Assembly (NCBI GenBank): GCA_900550525.1
Contig: URSN01000081.1
Location: forward strand, 1 to 8,131
DNA length: 8,131 bases
Reading direction: 5' to 3'
Origin: an uncultured Eubacteriales bacterium
GTDB lineage: Bacteria > Bacillota > Clostridia > Christensenellales > CAG-138
A model generated the notes under the pieces. That model ran no database searches. It had not been told where the DNA came from and was given only the letters and a program-made list of their open reading frames with translations. The stretch's first letter is position 1, and each line of letters begins with the position of its first letter. Shown here piece by piece: positions 1 to 6,043 of the stretch. The translations under genes and the position numbers were made by a program.

Positions 1-180
1 CTGATAGCCGGCGAGCTCGGGGAACGCACGCGAGACGTTGACGCGCATGGCGGAGGGCATGTAGTTGAGCTCGAGCGGCTGCGTGAGCGGCTGATCGGTG
101 ACCTCGGAGTGCAGGCCGATGACGTTCTCGGCGTTAACCTGCTTTTTCTTTGGCTGGTTCTTCGTCTTCTTCTTTGCCAC
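1..180 (-). CDS. parC: Topoisomerase IV / gyrase subunit A, N-terminal fragment
   Basis: Sixty codons are visible before the gene leaves the window. Type II topoisomerase A subunits break and rejoin DNA with a catalytic tyrosine; that part lies outside the window. The recognisable part is a Lys-rich start (MAKKKTKNQPKKKQ), then EVTDQPLTQPLELNYMP and the block that in clostridial ParC/GyrA-like proteins usually reads close to NYMPYAMSVIVSRAIPEIDGF. Here that block reads YMPSAMRVNVSRAFPELAGY, with several unexpected substitutions in a highly conserved stretch. The start is GTG at 178-180, supported by an AGAGGA ribosome binding site five bases upstream; no ATG fits. The preceding frame ends with a ParE-like C terminus 45 bases upstream, which matches the usual parE-parC order and favours ParC over GyrA. 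The family call is fairly sure; whether the gene is intact cannot be judged. Confidence 0.72.
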   Translation of the reverse strand, partial: MAKKKTKNQPKKKQVNAENVIGLHSEVTDQPLTQPLELNYMPSAMRVNVSRAFPELAGYQ

Positions 181-225
181 GATTTCCTCTTGAACTTCTT
201 ATGGGCCGTCGTTATCGATTTGCTG

Positions 226-423
226 CTATTGCAGGTCCAGCTGGTCCAGGTATTCCTTGCCGTGCTCGGAGATATGGCGCTTGCGGCCTGCCTCGTCGTT
301 GCCCAGCAACAGATTGAACATGGTTTCCATCTTGGTGACGTCTTCGGGCTCCACCTTGATAAGGCGACGTGTCTCGGGGTTCATGGTGCAGATCCACAAC
401 ATGACCGGATCGTTCTCCCCGAC
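226..423 (-). pseudogene. parE: C-terminal remnant of topoisomerase IV/gyrase subunit B
   Basis: About 65 codons match the end of the B-subunit family. The segment following the Toprim domain, usually LWETTMNPETR, is seen as [20 protein letters not shown]. It is followed by an [14 protein letters not shown] segment and the terminal [11 protein letters not shown], ending in TAG at 226-228. The ATPase, transducer and most of the Toprim domain are absent, because the frame joins QueA sequence at its 5' side without a stop. The downstream neighbour is the A-subunit gene, the normal operon partner, so this piece and position 1-180 probably belong together. The substitution of ET by IC in a very conserved motif is odd. 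It cannot function as a B subunit on its own. Confidence 0.75.
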
Positions 424-1011
424 ACCCTTGGCGCGGATGGTGTCCATCAGCTCCGGAGTGAAGTGGAGGCCCGCCGTGGGGGCGGCAGCGGAGCCGTTGA
501 CCTTGGAGTACACCGTCTGGTAGCGCTCCTGGTCCTGAAGCTCCTCCTTGATATAGGGGGGCAGGGGCATTTTCCCCAGCCGCTCCAGCACCTCCAGGAA
601 AATCCCCTCATAATCGAAGCGCACCAGGCGGTTGCCGCCGGGCAGCTCCTCCACCACCTCCGCCGTCAGTTCCCCGTCGCCGAAGGACAGCTTCGCCCCG
701 GTGCGCATCCGCTTGCCAGGCCGCACCAGGCACTCCCAGGTCTTGTTCCCCCGGTCGATCAGCAGCAGCACCTCGCACGCGCCGCCGCCGGGCAGCCGGT
801 GGCCCAGCAGACGGGCAGGAAGCACCCGGGAATTATTGAGGATCAGGCAGTCGCCGGGCCGGAGATACTCCGGAAGATCGTAAAAATGCCGGTGCTGCCA
901 CGCGCCGGTGTTCTTGTCCAGCACCAGCAGCCGGGAGGCGTCCCGCTGGGGGATGGGCGTCTGGGCGATCAGCTCCGGCGGTAATTCATAGTTAAAGTCG
1001 CTTGTTTTCAT
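226..1011 (-). CDS. queA: QueA N-terminal part fused in frame to ParE C terminus (chimeric ORF)
   Basis: QueA (S-adenosylmethionine:tRNA ribosyltransferase-isomerase) transfers and isomerises the ribosyl group of SAM onto 7-aminomethyl-7-deazaguanine in tRNA, giving epoxyqueuosine. Residues 1-195 are clear Que[44 protein letters not shown] and the signature [13 protein letters not shown]. After DTIRAKGV the frame continues as [19 protein letters not shown] and ends [10 protein letters not shown], which is the C terminus of a ParE/GyrB-type subunit. QueA is normally about 340-350 residues, so about 150 C-terminal residues are missing; the ORF has 261. The ATG at 1009-1011 is chosen because AGGA lies eight bases upstream and the protein then begins MKTSDF as in the family; the ATG at 1015-1017 is too close to it. 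A good promoter lies upstream and the oadA terminator isolates the gene. The product is unlikely to be an active QueA. Identity of both halves is confident; biological reality of the fusion is not. Confidence 0.85.
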   Translation of the reverse strand: MKTSDFNYELPPELIAQTPIPQRDASRLLVLDKNTGAWQHRHFYDLPEYLRPGDCLILNNSRVLPARLLGHRLPGGGACEVLLLIDRGNKTWECLVRPGKRMRTGAKLSFGDGELTAEVVEELPGGNRLVRFDYEGIFLEVLERLGKMPLPPYIKEELQDQERYQTVYSKVNGSAAAPTAGLHFTPELMDTIRAKGVGENDPVMLWICTMNPETRRLIKVEPEDVTKMETMFNLLLGNDEAGRKRHISEHGKEYLDQLDLQ

Positions 1012-1062
1012 ATCCATCGTCCTGTTTCCGGTAAATTGTGCCATAGGCACTTTCAAAATATC

Positions 1063-1091
1063 AGTATAGTATATTTTCCCGATTCCGGCAA
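1063..1091 (-). promoter_or_regulatory. Sigma-A type promoter of queA
   Basis: On the minus strand TTGCCG (1086-1091) and TATACT (1063-1068) are separated by exactly 17 bases. This closely matches the vegetative consensus and lies about 50 bases upstream of the queA ATG. The region is conspicuously AT-rich compared with its surroundings, and a second overlapping TATACT lies five bases closer to the -35 box. No other minus-strand start is available nearby. Confidence 0.75.
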
Positions 1092-1094
1092 CTG

Positions 1095-1106
1095 TTTTCC
1101 GGAAAA
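1095..1106. repeat. 12-base perfect palindrome upstream of the queA promoter
   Basis: TTTTCCGGAAAA is its own reverse complement and ends three bases upstream of the queA -35 box. Its position fits an operator or activator site, but its left part also lies in the T-rich tail of the oadA terminator on the minus strand, so it may have no separate role. TTCCGG also recurs at 1083-1088 and 1026-1031, with one shared base lost in places. Confidence 0.3.
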
Positions 1107-1115
1107 ACGGCGAAA

Positions 1116-1149
1116 ATTCAGCGGCAGGGATCGCGCCCCGCCGCTGAAT
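1116..1149 (-). terminator. Intrinsic terminator of the oad operon
   Basis: ATTCAGCGGC at 1116-1125 is perfectly complementary to 1140-1149, giving a 10-bp stem. After one mismatch three further GC pairs can form around a six-base loop. On the minus strand the stem is followed by TTTTCG and shortly afterwards TTTTT. It begins 13 bases after the oadA stop codon, the expected place for the 3' end of this operon. Confidence 0.85.
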
Positions 1150-1162
1150 CGACCATATTGCG

Positions 1163-2572
1163 TTACAGGATGGACTTGGCGTCCACATAAAGCTCCCGGA
1201 CCGCCGGTGCATCGGCGGTGACGGGCTCCGGCTGATGGTCCCGCTTTTCGATGAACTTGGGGGCCACCTGGGGGAACAGGGCCAGACTCAGCACGTCCTC
1301 GTCGGACTTTGCAAGGCCCCGGAACTCCTGGCGGTACTTCTCCAGCTCCGGCTCCAGCAGGTCGGCCGGGCGGCAGGTGACCACGTCCTCAGGGGCGATG
1401 CCCGCCTTGGCCCGGACCTCCGGGTTCACCTGGCCGGGGAGCTGGCCGTACTCGCCCTTGAGCATGGCCTTGGACTCCTTGGGGAACATCTTGTAGCGGC
1501 CCGTGAGCACGTTGAACACGGCCTGCGTGCCGACGATCTGGCTCGTGGGCGTGACCAGCGGCGGATAGCCGAAATCCTTGCGCACGCGCGGGATCTCGGC
1601 GAGCACGTCGTAGTATTTGTCCTCCGCGTTGGCCTGCTTGAGCTGCGAGATCAGGTTGCTGAGCATGCCGCCCGGCACCTGATAGAGGAGCGTGTTCGTA
1701 TCCACGCGCAGCGACTTGTCGCTGATGAGCCCCTCCTTCTTCATGCGGTCGAACACCGGGCGCATGATCTTCGCCGCGTCCGCGAGTTTGCCAAGGTCTA
1801 GCCCGGTATCCCGCTCCGTGCCGGCCAGCGCCGCCACGAGCGGCTCCGTCGCCGGCTGCGACGTGCCGTTGCCAAAGGGCGAGAGCGCGCAGTCCACGAT
1901 GTCCACGCCCGCCTGCGCGGCGCGCAGATAGGTCATGTCGCCCGTGCCGGTGGTGTTGTGCGTGTGCAGGTGGATCGGCACGTCGATCTCGGCCTTGAGG
2001 CGCGAGATGAGCGAATACGCCGCCTCCGGAAGCAGGAGGTTCGCCATGTCCTTGATGCAGATGACGTCCGCGCCCATCTGCACCAGCTCGCGCGCCAGCT
2101 TCACAAAGTAGTCCTCGTTGTGGACGGGGCTGGTCGTATAGCTCAGCGCCGGCTCGCAGATGCCGCCGTACTTCTTGGTGTAGCGGATGGCCGCCTCCAG
2201 GTTGCGCGTGTCGTTGAGCGCGTCGAAAATGCGGATCACGTCGATGCCGTTTTCGATGGACTTGCGGCAGAACTGTTCCACCACGTCGTCTGCATAATGC
2301 TTATAGCCAAGGATGTTCTGGCCGCGGAAGAGCATTTGCAGCTTGGTGTTGGGCAGCGCCTTGCGCAGCGTGCGCAGCCGCTCCCACGGATCCTCGTTCA
2401 GGAAGCGGAGGCAGGAATCGAACGTCGCGCCGCCCCAGACCTCCAGCGACCAGTAGCCGATGCTGTCGAGCGCCTCGCAGGCGGGCAGCATGTCCTTGAT
2501 CGACATGCGGGTGGCCGCGAGGGACTGATGGGCATCGCGCAGGATCGTATCGGTGATATTGAGTTTCGTCAT
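1163..2572 (-). CDS. oadA: Oxaloacetate decarboxylase-type carboxyltransferase (alpha) subunit
   Basis: This 469-residue protein is the biotin-dependent carboxyltransferase of the OadA / pyruvate carboxylase B / transcarboxylase 5S family. It moves CO2 between a 2-oxoacid (oxaloacetate or pyruvate) and carboxybiotin. The N-terminal TIM barrel shows [11 protein letters not shown] with Asp13, the IKDM lysine at 174 and the HLHTH pair His203/His205, which correspond to the metal and catalytic ligands of the family. The conserved carboxylase domain ([26 protein letters not shown]) follows. The protein lacks the C-terminal biotinyl domain of long OadA proteins; that domain is supplied by the adjacent carrier gene. 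ATG 2570-2572 has AGGAG nine bases upstream. Arg codons are CGC 18 of 20 times in the N-terminal three quarters, but CGG in 4 of the last 7, a sign of mosaic origin near 1400-1550. The substrate is not settled by sequence alone. Confidence 0.93.
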   Translation of the reverse strand: MTKLNITDTILRDAHQSLAATRMSIKDMLPACEALDSIGYWSLEVWGGATFDSCLRFLNEDPWERLRTLRKALPNTKLQMLFRGQNILGYKHYADDVVEQFCRKSIENGIDVIRIFDALNDTRNLEAAIRYTKKYGGICEPALSYTTSPVHNEDYFVKLARELVQMGADVICIKDMANLLLPEAAYSLISRLKAEIDVPIHLHTHNTTGTGDMTYLRAAQAGVDIVDCALSPFGNGTSQPATEPLVAALAGTERDTGLDLGKLADAAKIMRPVFDRMKKEGLISDKSLRVDTNTLLYQVPGGMLSNLISQLKQANAEDKYYDVLAEIPRVRKDFGYPPLVTPTSQIVGTQAVFNVLTGRYKMFPKESKAMLKGEYGQLPGQVNPEVRAKAGIAPEDVVTCRPADLLEPELEKYRQEFRGLAKSDEDVLSLALFPQVAPKFIEKRDHQPEPVTADAPAVRELYVDAKSIL

Positions 2573-2618
2573 ATCCAGCTTCTCCTTTGCGGCAAATTCC
2601 CTGCGCGAAACGCGCGCC

Positions 2619-2993
2619 TCAGCGGAGGGCGCACAGCGTTTCGTCGGAATTGACCGAAGCGCCCTGCTGCACGAGCACGGACGTGACCGTGCCGTCGATG
2701 GGGCTGAGGATCTCGTTCTCCATCTTCATGGCCTCGAGCACCATGATGGCCTGTCCCTTCTTCACCGCATCGCCGGGCTTGACGCTGACGGAGAGGATGT
2801 TGCCGGGCATGGGCGCCTTGACGAGCGTATCGCCTGCGGCGGGCGCAGCGGGTGCGGCGGGTGCGGCGGGAGCGGCGGGCGCGGCGGGTGCGGCGGGCGC
2901 GGCGACAGGCGCGGCAGGCGCGGCCTTGCCGTCGATCTCCTCTACCGCAACCTCATAGGACGTACCGTTGACATTGACCATAAAGCGACGCAT
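2619..2993 (-). CDS. Biotin carboxyl carrier protein of the decarboxylase complex
   Basis: This 124-residue protein carries covalently bound biotin between the carboxyltransferase OadA and its partner subunit. Residues 1-23 are a short beta-type start (MRRFMVNVNGTSYEVAVEEI). Residues 24-53 are an Ala-Pro linker of repeated AAP units. Residues 56-124 are a biotinyl/lipoyl domain with APMPGNI and the biotin acceptor motif EAMKME, in which Lys90 is the modified residue. Lys90 lies 34 residues from the C terminus, the normal distance in this family. ATG 2991-2993 is preceded by GGAGG at eight bases; an internal Met at residue 5 has no such site. It lies 46 bases before oadA and 30 bases after the OadG-like gene, so the three are one operon. 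Similar stand-alone carriers are named GcdC or MmdC in other systems; no specific symbol is assigned. Confidence 0.92.
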   Translation of the reverse strand: MRRFMVNVNGTSYEVAVEEIDGKAAPAAPVAAPAAPAAPAAPAAPAAPAAPAAGDTLVKAPMPGNILSVSVKPGDAVKKGQAIMVLEAMKMENEILSPIDGTVTSVLVQQGASVNSDETLCALR

Positions 2994-3023
2994 CTGAATG
3001 ACCTCCGTGAAAATATGTTCGGT

Positions 3024-3350
3024 TTACTGACTGATCTTCTTGATGGACAGAATCCGCAGCCCGGAAACATCCCCGCCGATCGTCTCGGCGATCGCTGCGG
3101 AAACGGCCGCCACGAGCGCGGCCCGTTCCGCACCCGCGGGCATGGCGGCCGGTGTGGGGACGGCTGCGGGCGCAGGCGCGGCCTGCGGCGCCGCGGGCGT
3201 CTGCACGCCGGACTCGCGCAGCCGTGCGGGCAGCTGCGAGAGCGACCTGGCGATGAGCGCCAGGCACAGCAGGATCAGGCAGCCGAGCACGATGAGCGCC
3301 GTGCTGAAGCCTGAGCCCAGGACGGATAATTCGATGGACATGTTTTCCAT
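3024..3350 (-). CDS. OadG-family membrane subunit (decarboxylase gamma-like)
   Basis: This is a 108-residue protein with one strongly hydrophobic segment at about residues 15-37 (STALIVLGCLILLCLALI). An Ala-Pro-rich tether (about 50-75) and a C-terminal segment with SGLRILSIKK follow. This layout is that of OadG/MmdD gamma subunits, which anchor and assemble sodium-pumping decarboxylases at the membrane; their sequences are otherwise poorly conserved. The start at 3348-3350 is chosen because GGAGG (3358-3362) lies seven bases upstream; a longer frame reaches 3371 without such a site, and the Met at 3339-3341 is too far away. It is the first gene of the operon with the biotin carrier and oadA. 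The call rests on architecture and context as much as on sequence. No pump (beta) subunit accompanies it here. Confidence 0.8.
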   Translation of the reverse strand: MENMSIELSVLGSGFSTALIVLGCLILLCLALIARSLSQLPARLRESGVQTPAAPQAAPAPAAVPTPAAMPAGAERAALVAAVSAAIAETIGGDVSGLRILSIKKISQ

Positions 3351-3492
3351 GCAGCGACCTCCGGAACGCATGAATTGGCCGAATGAGCGGTATTCTCATC
3401 CTAACCCTAATTCTTCATATTCACCGTAAATCCTGTTTTTCCTGCCGCTCTCTGAAAGAATTTTGCGGCGTAGCCGAAGCCCTGCCGGGCCC

Positions 3493-3518
3493 ATAAAACA
3501 GCGCCCGGAGGCGGGCGC
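3493..3518 (-). terminator. Likely terminator downstream of rluB
   Basis: GCGCCCG (3501-3507) pairs with CGGGCGC (3512-3518) around a four-base loop. On the minus strand the stem is followed by TGTTTTATGG. It is about 210 bases beyond the rluB stop and 140 bases before the oadG-like start, so it would separate the two operons. The T tract is short. Confidence 0.5.
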
Positions 3519-3531
3519 AGGCGAGCGGACT

Positions 3532-3550
3532 GCGCGCCGCTGCGGCGCGC
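3532..3550. repeat. Perfect 8-bp GC hairpin
   Basis: GCGCGCCG at 3532-3539 is exactly complementary to CGGCGCGC at 3543-3550, leaving the loop CTG. Neither strand has a T tract directly after it. It lies 13 bases from the terminator-like hairpin and may be part of the same 3' structure. Confidence 0.4.
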
Positions 3551-3624
3551 TGGCGGCTGCGGCGCAAAGGCGGGCGGCGGCCGTTTGCCGGGCGCGGCGC
3601 GAGGGGGGCCATCCGCCGTACAAC

Positions 3625-3703
3625 GCTCCGCGCGCGGGTCGCGCTTTTTCGGTCAGGGCTGCGGCGTTGAATACGGGTGCAAAGCTCCGCGCGCGGGTCG
3701 CGC
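3625..3703. repeat. Pair of identical 20-base direct repeats
   Basis: The same 20 bases (beginning GCTCCGCGCG and ending GGGTCGCGC) occur at 3625-3644 and 3684-3703, 59 bases apart, with no similarity in the immediate flanks. Each contains the hairpin GCGCG-GGT-CGCGC. The first copy is followed by TTTTT on the plus strand, which looks like a plus-strand terminator, but no plus-strand gene leads into it. The pair may be copies of a short dispersed intergenic element. Confidence 0.6.
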
Positions 3704-3728
3704 CCGGCAACGGCGCTGGGTGTGCGAT

Positions 3729-4460
3729 TCAGCGCTCCTGCCGGCCGGAAAGGCCGACGGACGCGCGCAGGCGTTCCAGCTCCGCCCCCGTCAGATAGCG
3801 CCATTGGCCGGGCGCGAGTCCGTCAAGCGTCAGGGGGCCGAGCCGCTCGCGCTTGAGGCGCAGCGTGCGGTGGCCGATCGCCTCCGCCATGCGGCGGATC
3901 TGCCGGTTGCGGCCCTCGTGGATGGTGATGACGAGCGACGTATCGCCGCGCTGCGTCTGCCGCACATGCTCCACGCGGGCCGGCGCGGTCATGCCGTCGT
4001 CAAGCTGCACGCCGCGCGCGAGGCGGCGCAGGCCGGCGTCGTCCACCGGCCCGTCGAGCACGGCGTAATAGGTCTTTTCCACGCCGTAGCGCGGGTGCGT
4101 CAGGCGGTTGGCCAGCTCCCCGTCGTTGGTCATGAGCAGCAGACCCTCGGAATTGAGGTCGAGCCGGCCGACGTTGTAGAGCCGCTCCGGCACATCGTGA
4201 AAATAGTCCTGCACGGTGCGGCGGCCCTCCGGGTCGTCCGAGGTGCAGACCACGCCGCGCGGCTTGTAGAACAGGATGGCGACGCGCCGCTGCGCGCCGC
4301 CGACGCGCGCGCCATCGAGCAGGACCTCGTCATCCGCTTCGACCTGCGCGCCGAGCGACGCGGGCGTGCCGTTCACCAGCACGCGCCCCGCGCGGATGAG
4401 CGCCTCGCAGGCGCGGCGGGAGCCGAGCCCCGCCTCGGCAAGATACTTTTGCAGCCGCAT
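3729..4460 (-). CDS. rluB: RsuA/RluB-family pseudouridine synthase
   Basis: This 243-residue enzyme converts a specific uridine of ribosomal RNA to pseudouridine. Residues 1-48 are an S4 RNA-binding domain (MRLQKYLAEAGLGSRRACEALI, RVLVNG). The synthase domain follows with FYKPRGVVCT, then the catalytic motif GRLDLNSEGLLLMTNDG with Asp101 as the expected nucleophile, EKTYYAVL, and EGRNRQIRRMAEAIGH near the C terminus. Length and motifs are normal for the family. RsuA, RluB, RluE and RluF share these motifs, so the 23S target implied by the name is an inference from the usual clostridial annotation. ATG 4458-4460 has GGAGG six bases upstream. It follows the carboxypeptidase gene by 27 bases and is probably the last gene of that operon. 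In Clostridia this gene commonly lies next to ytfJ and dac genes. Confidence 0.9.
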   Translation of the reverse strand: MRLQKYLAEAGLGSRRACEALIRAGRVLVNGTPASLGAQVEADDEVLLDGARVGGAQRRVAILFYKPRGVVCTSDDPEGRRTVQDYFHDVPERLYNVGRLDLNSEGLLLMTNDGELANRLTHPRYGVEKTYYAVLDGPVDDAGLRRLARGVQLDDGMTAPARVEHVRQTQRGDTSLVITIHEGRNRQIRRMAEAIGHRTLRLKRERLGPLTLDGLAPGQWRYLTGAELERLRASVGLSGRQER

Positions 4461-4487
4461 AAAACCCCTCCCATCCCCCGCCCTCCC

Positions 4488-5606
4488 TCAGGCCGGCCAG
4501 GCGTGAAGGATGCGTTGCAGGTAAAACCCCACGTTCGCCGCCGCGACGGATTCCTCCGTCACAAGCGGCACGCTGGCAGCCTCGCGCCCGTTGACCAGGA
4601 GCGTGAGCGTGCCGGCGGCCTGCCCGGCCGCCACGGGCGCTTGCAGCGTATCGGCGCAGTCGATGCGGAAGGCGACCTCGTCGCCGCCGTCGCGCTGCAA
4701 CGGATACAGTATAGCCCGTTTTGTAAAAATTGCCAAACCATTTTTCACCCCGCCGTCGACCGCGGCATAGCCGACGCAGGCGCCCGCATCCACGATCAGG
4801 CGCGTCTGATAGGCGGCAAAGCCGTAGTCGAGCAGCGCATACGCGGCGTTCCACATGTCCGGACAGTTGAGCACGACGCCGACCAGGCGCGTCCCCTCGC
4901 GCTCGGCCGCAAACACGAGGCAGCGGCCGGCCGCGTCCGTATAGCCCGTCTTGACGCCGCAGCCGCCCTCATACTGCCAGAGGACCTTGTTCTTGTTCTT
5001 GAGCGTGCGCGTCTTGTCGCCGGAGCTCGTTTCGTGATAGGTCGTGCCCACAAGCGCCGCGAACGCCTCGTTCTGCATGGCGGCGCAGGCGATGCGGCAC
5101 AGGTCCGCGGCGGTCGTATAGTGGTCGTCGTCCGGCAGGCCGTTGGGCGTGACGAAATGTGTATCCGTGCAGCCGAGCTCCCGCGCGCGCTCGTTCATCA
5201 GCGCGGCGAACGCCTCCACGCTGCCCGCCACATGGCAGGCGATGGCCACGGCCGCGTCGTTGCCGGAGGCGAGCATGAGCCCGTACAGCAAATCGGAGAG
5301 CAGCAGCTCCTCGCCCGCGTTCAGGTACATGCTCGAGCCCTCCACGCCGTACGCCTCGCGCGGGACGGTGACCATCTCGTCCACGCTGCACTGCTCCAGC
5401 GCGATTAGCGCCGTCATGATCTTCGTGGTGCTGGCCATGGGCAGCCGCGCGTCCGACGCCTGTGCAAACAGCAGCCGCCCCGTCTCCGCCTCCATGAGCG
5501 CCGCGCCGCGCGCGCCAACGGCGGGCGGCGCCACCGCCGCGCGCGCCTGCGCGGGCAGCAGCAGCAGCGCAAGCAGCAGCGCAGCGAGCGGCCGCCGCCC
5601 GCTCAT
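4488..5606 (-). CDS. dacF: D-alanyl-D-alanine carboxypeptidase (PBP5/DacF type)
   Basis: This is a 372-residue serine carboxypeptidase of peptidase family S11. It removes the terminal D-Ala of peptidoglycan stem peptides outside the membrane and so limits cross-linking. A signal peptide is clear (SGRRPLAALLLALLLLPAQARA, likely cleavage after Ala23). The three active-site motifs are in order: STTK with Ser59 and Lys62, SGN at 114-116, and KTG at 219-221. A beta-rich C-terminal domain and a mildly amphipathic end (VGFYLQRILHAW) follow, as in membrane-associated PBP5-like enzymes. The ATG at 5604-5606 overlaps the gerW stop as ATGA and has GGAGG ten bases upstream; the longer open frame to 5792 is an Arg/Ala-rich shadow of gerW. 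Neighbouring gerW suggests a sporulation role like B. subtilis DacF, but the exact paralogue is an inference. Confidence 0.92.
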   Translation of the reverse strand: MSGRRPLAALLLALLLLPAQARAAVAPPAVGARGAALMEAETGRLLFAQASDARLPMASTTKIMTALIALEQCSVDEMVTVPREAYGVEGSSMYLNAGEELLLSDLLYGLMLASGNDAAVAIACHVAGSVEAFAALMNERARELGCTDTHFVTPNGLPDDDHYTTAADLCRIACAAMQNEAFAALVGTTYHETSSGDKTRTLKNKNKVLWQYEGGCGVKTGYTDAAGRCLVFAAEREGTRLVGVVLNCPDMWNAAYALLDYGFAAYQTRLIVDAGACVGYAAVDGGVKNGLAIFTKRAILYPLQRDGGDEVAFRIDCADTLQAPVAAGQAAGTLTLLVNGREAASVPLVTEESVAAANVGFYLQRILHAWPA

Positions 5607-6043
5607 TTGACGCCGCCCTCCGTGCAGGATTCGCCTTTCTTGCGCTGGAGGAGCGCCGCGAGCATCCGCTCCGCCTCGGCGAGCAGCTGCGGCGCGCGGT
5701 CGATCAGCCGCTCCAGCGTCCCCTCGCACGAGGCGGGAACGGAGCTGACGCGCCCGTCCTGTATCGTGAGAAAGGCGACGGGCGTGAGGCACAGCCCGAG
5801 CGCCGACGCGCCGGTGAACGGATAGGGCGCGCCCGCGCCGTCGAACGTGCGGCCGCAGCGCGCCGCGTCGCCCTGTCCCTCGTATTCGCCCCCGCCCGTG
5901 AGCAGGCCGAGCGATACGCGCGAGACGGGCAGGATGACCGCGCCGTCCACCGCCACGGGCGAGCCGATCACGGTATCGACGTCTACGATCTGGTGCAGCT
6001 GCTCCATCGTCGTGCGGAGCATGTTTTCAATGGGATGCGGCAT
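5603..6043 (-). CDS. ytfJ: GerW/YtfJ family sporulation protein
   Basis: This 146-residue cytoplasmic protein belongs to the GerW (YtfJ) family, which in Bacillus is made in the forespore and is needed for proper spore germination. Its biochemical action is not established. The family pattern is visible: HPIENMLRTTMEQLHQIVDVDTVIGSPV at the start, then VILPVSRVSLGLLTGGGEYE, a Gly-rich middle, and a segment ending LTPVAFLTIQDGRVSSVPA. The C terminus is a predicted helix rich in Glu, Leu and Arg. ATG 6041-6043 is preceded by AAGGAG at about eight bases. It overlaps the DUF2953 gene by 17 bases and the carboxypeptidase gene by 4 bases, indicating translational coupling. Its presence is the best evidence in the window for an endospore former. 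Confidence 0.9.
   Translation of the reverse strand: MPHPIENMLRTTMEQLHQIVDVDTVIGSPVAVDGAVILPVSRVSLGLLTGGGEYEGQGDAARCGRTFDGAGAPYPFTGASALGLCLTPVAFLTIQDGRVSSVPASCEGTLERLIDRAPQLLAEAERMLAALLQRKKGESCTEGGVK

Larger units (their letters stand above)
3363..3728. other. GC-rich intergenic region without a convincing gene
   Basis: This stretch separates the stop of rluB from the oad operon. It holds a terminator-like hairpin at 3493-3518, a perfect 8-bp hairpin with a three-base loop at 3532-3550, and two copies of a 20-base repeat at 3625 and 3684. The part from 3363 to about 3480 is much poorer in GC and should hold the oad promoter, but no -35/-10 pair with correct spacing is convincing. Open frames crossing it (for example minus 3396-3710) are Ala/Arg-rich with no family features, so none is called. 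Confidence 0.6.

Noticed and set aside
1012..1212. N-terminal extension of the queA frame
   Set aside because: The extension would run through the queA promoter, the oadA terminator and the end of oadA. The QueA family start MKTSDF with a well-placed AGGA decides for 1011.
3400..3415. Telomere-like CCTAACCCTAA sequence
   Set aside because: There are only two imperfect units inside the AT-richer leader of the oad operon; this is a chance resemblance in a bacterial sequence.
3396..3710. Minus-strand frame of 104 codons in the gap before the oad operon
   Set aside because: Its composition is Ala/Arg/Pro low complexity, it spans hairpins and the direct repeats, and it shows no ribosome binding site or conserved motif.
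3585..5408. Plus-strand open frame of 607 codons
   Set aside because: It lies antisense to rluB and dacF, both of which have full motifs and ribosome binding sites. Its product is rich in Arg, Ala and His with no family features, as expected of the opposite strand of CGC/GCG-rich genes.
5607..5792. N-terminal extension of the carboxypeptidase frame
   Set aside because: It overlaps gerW, is Arg/Ala-rich, and would bury the clear signal peptide that begins at 5606.
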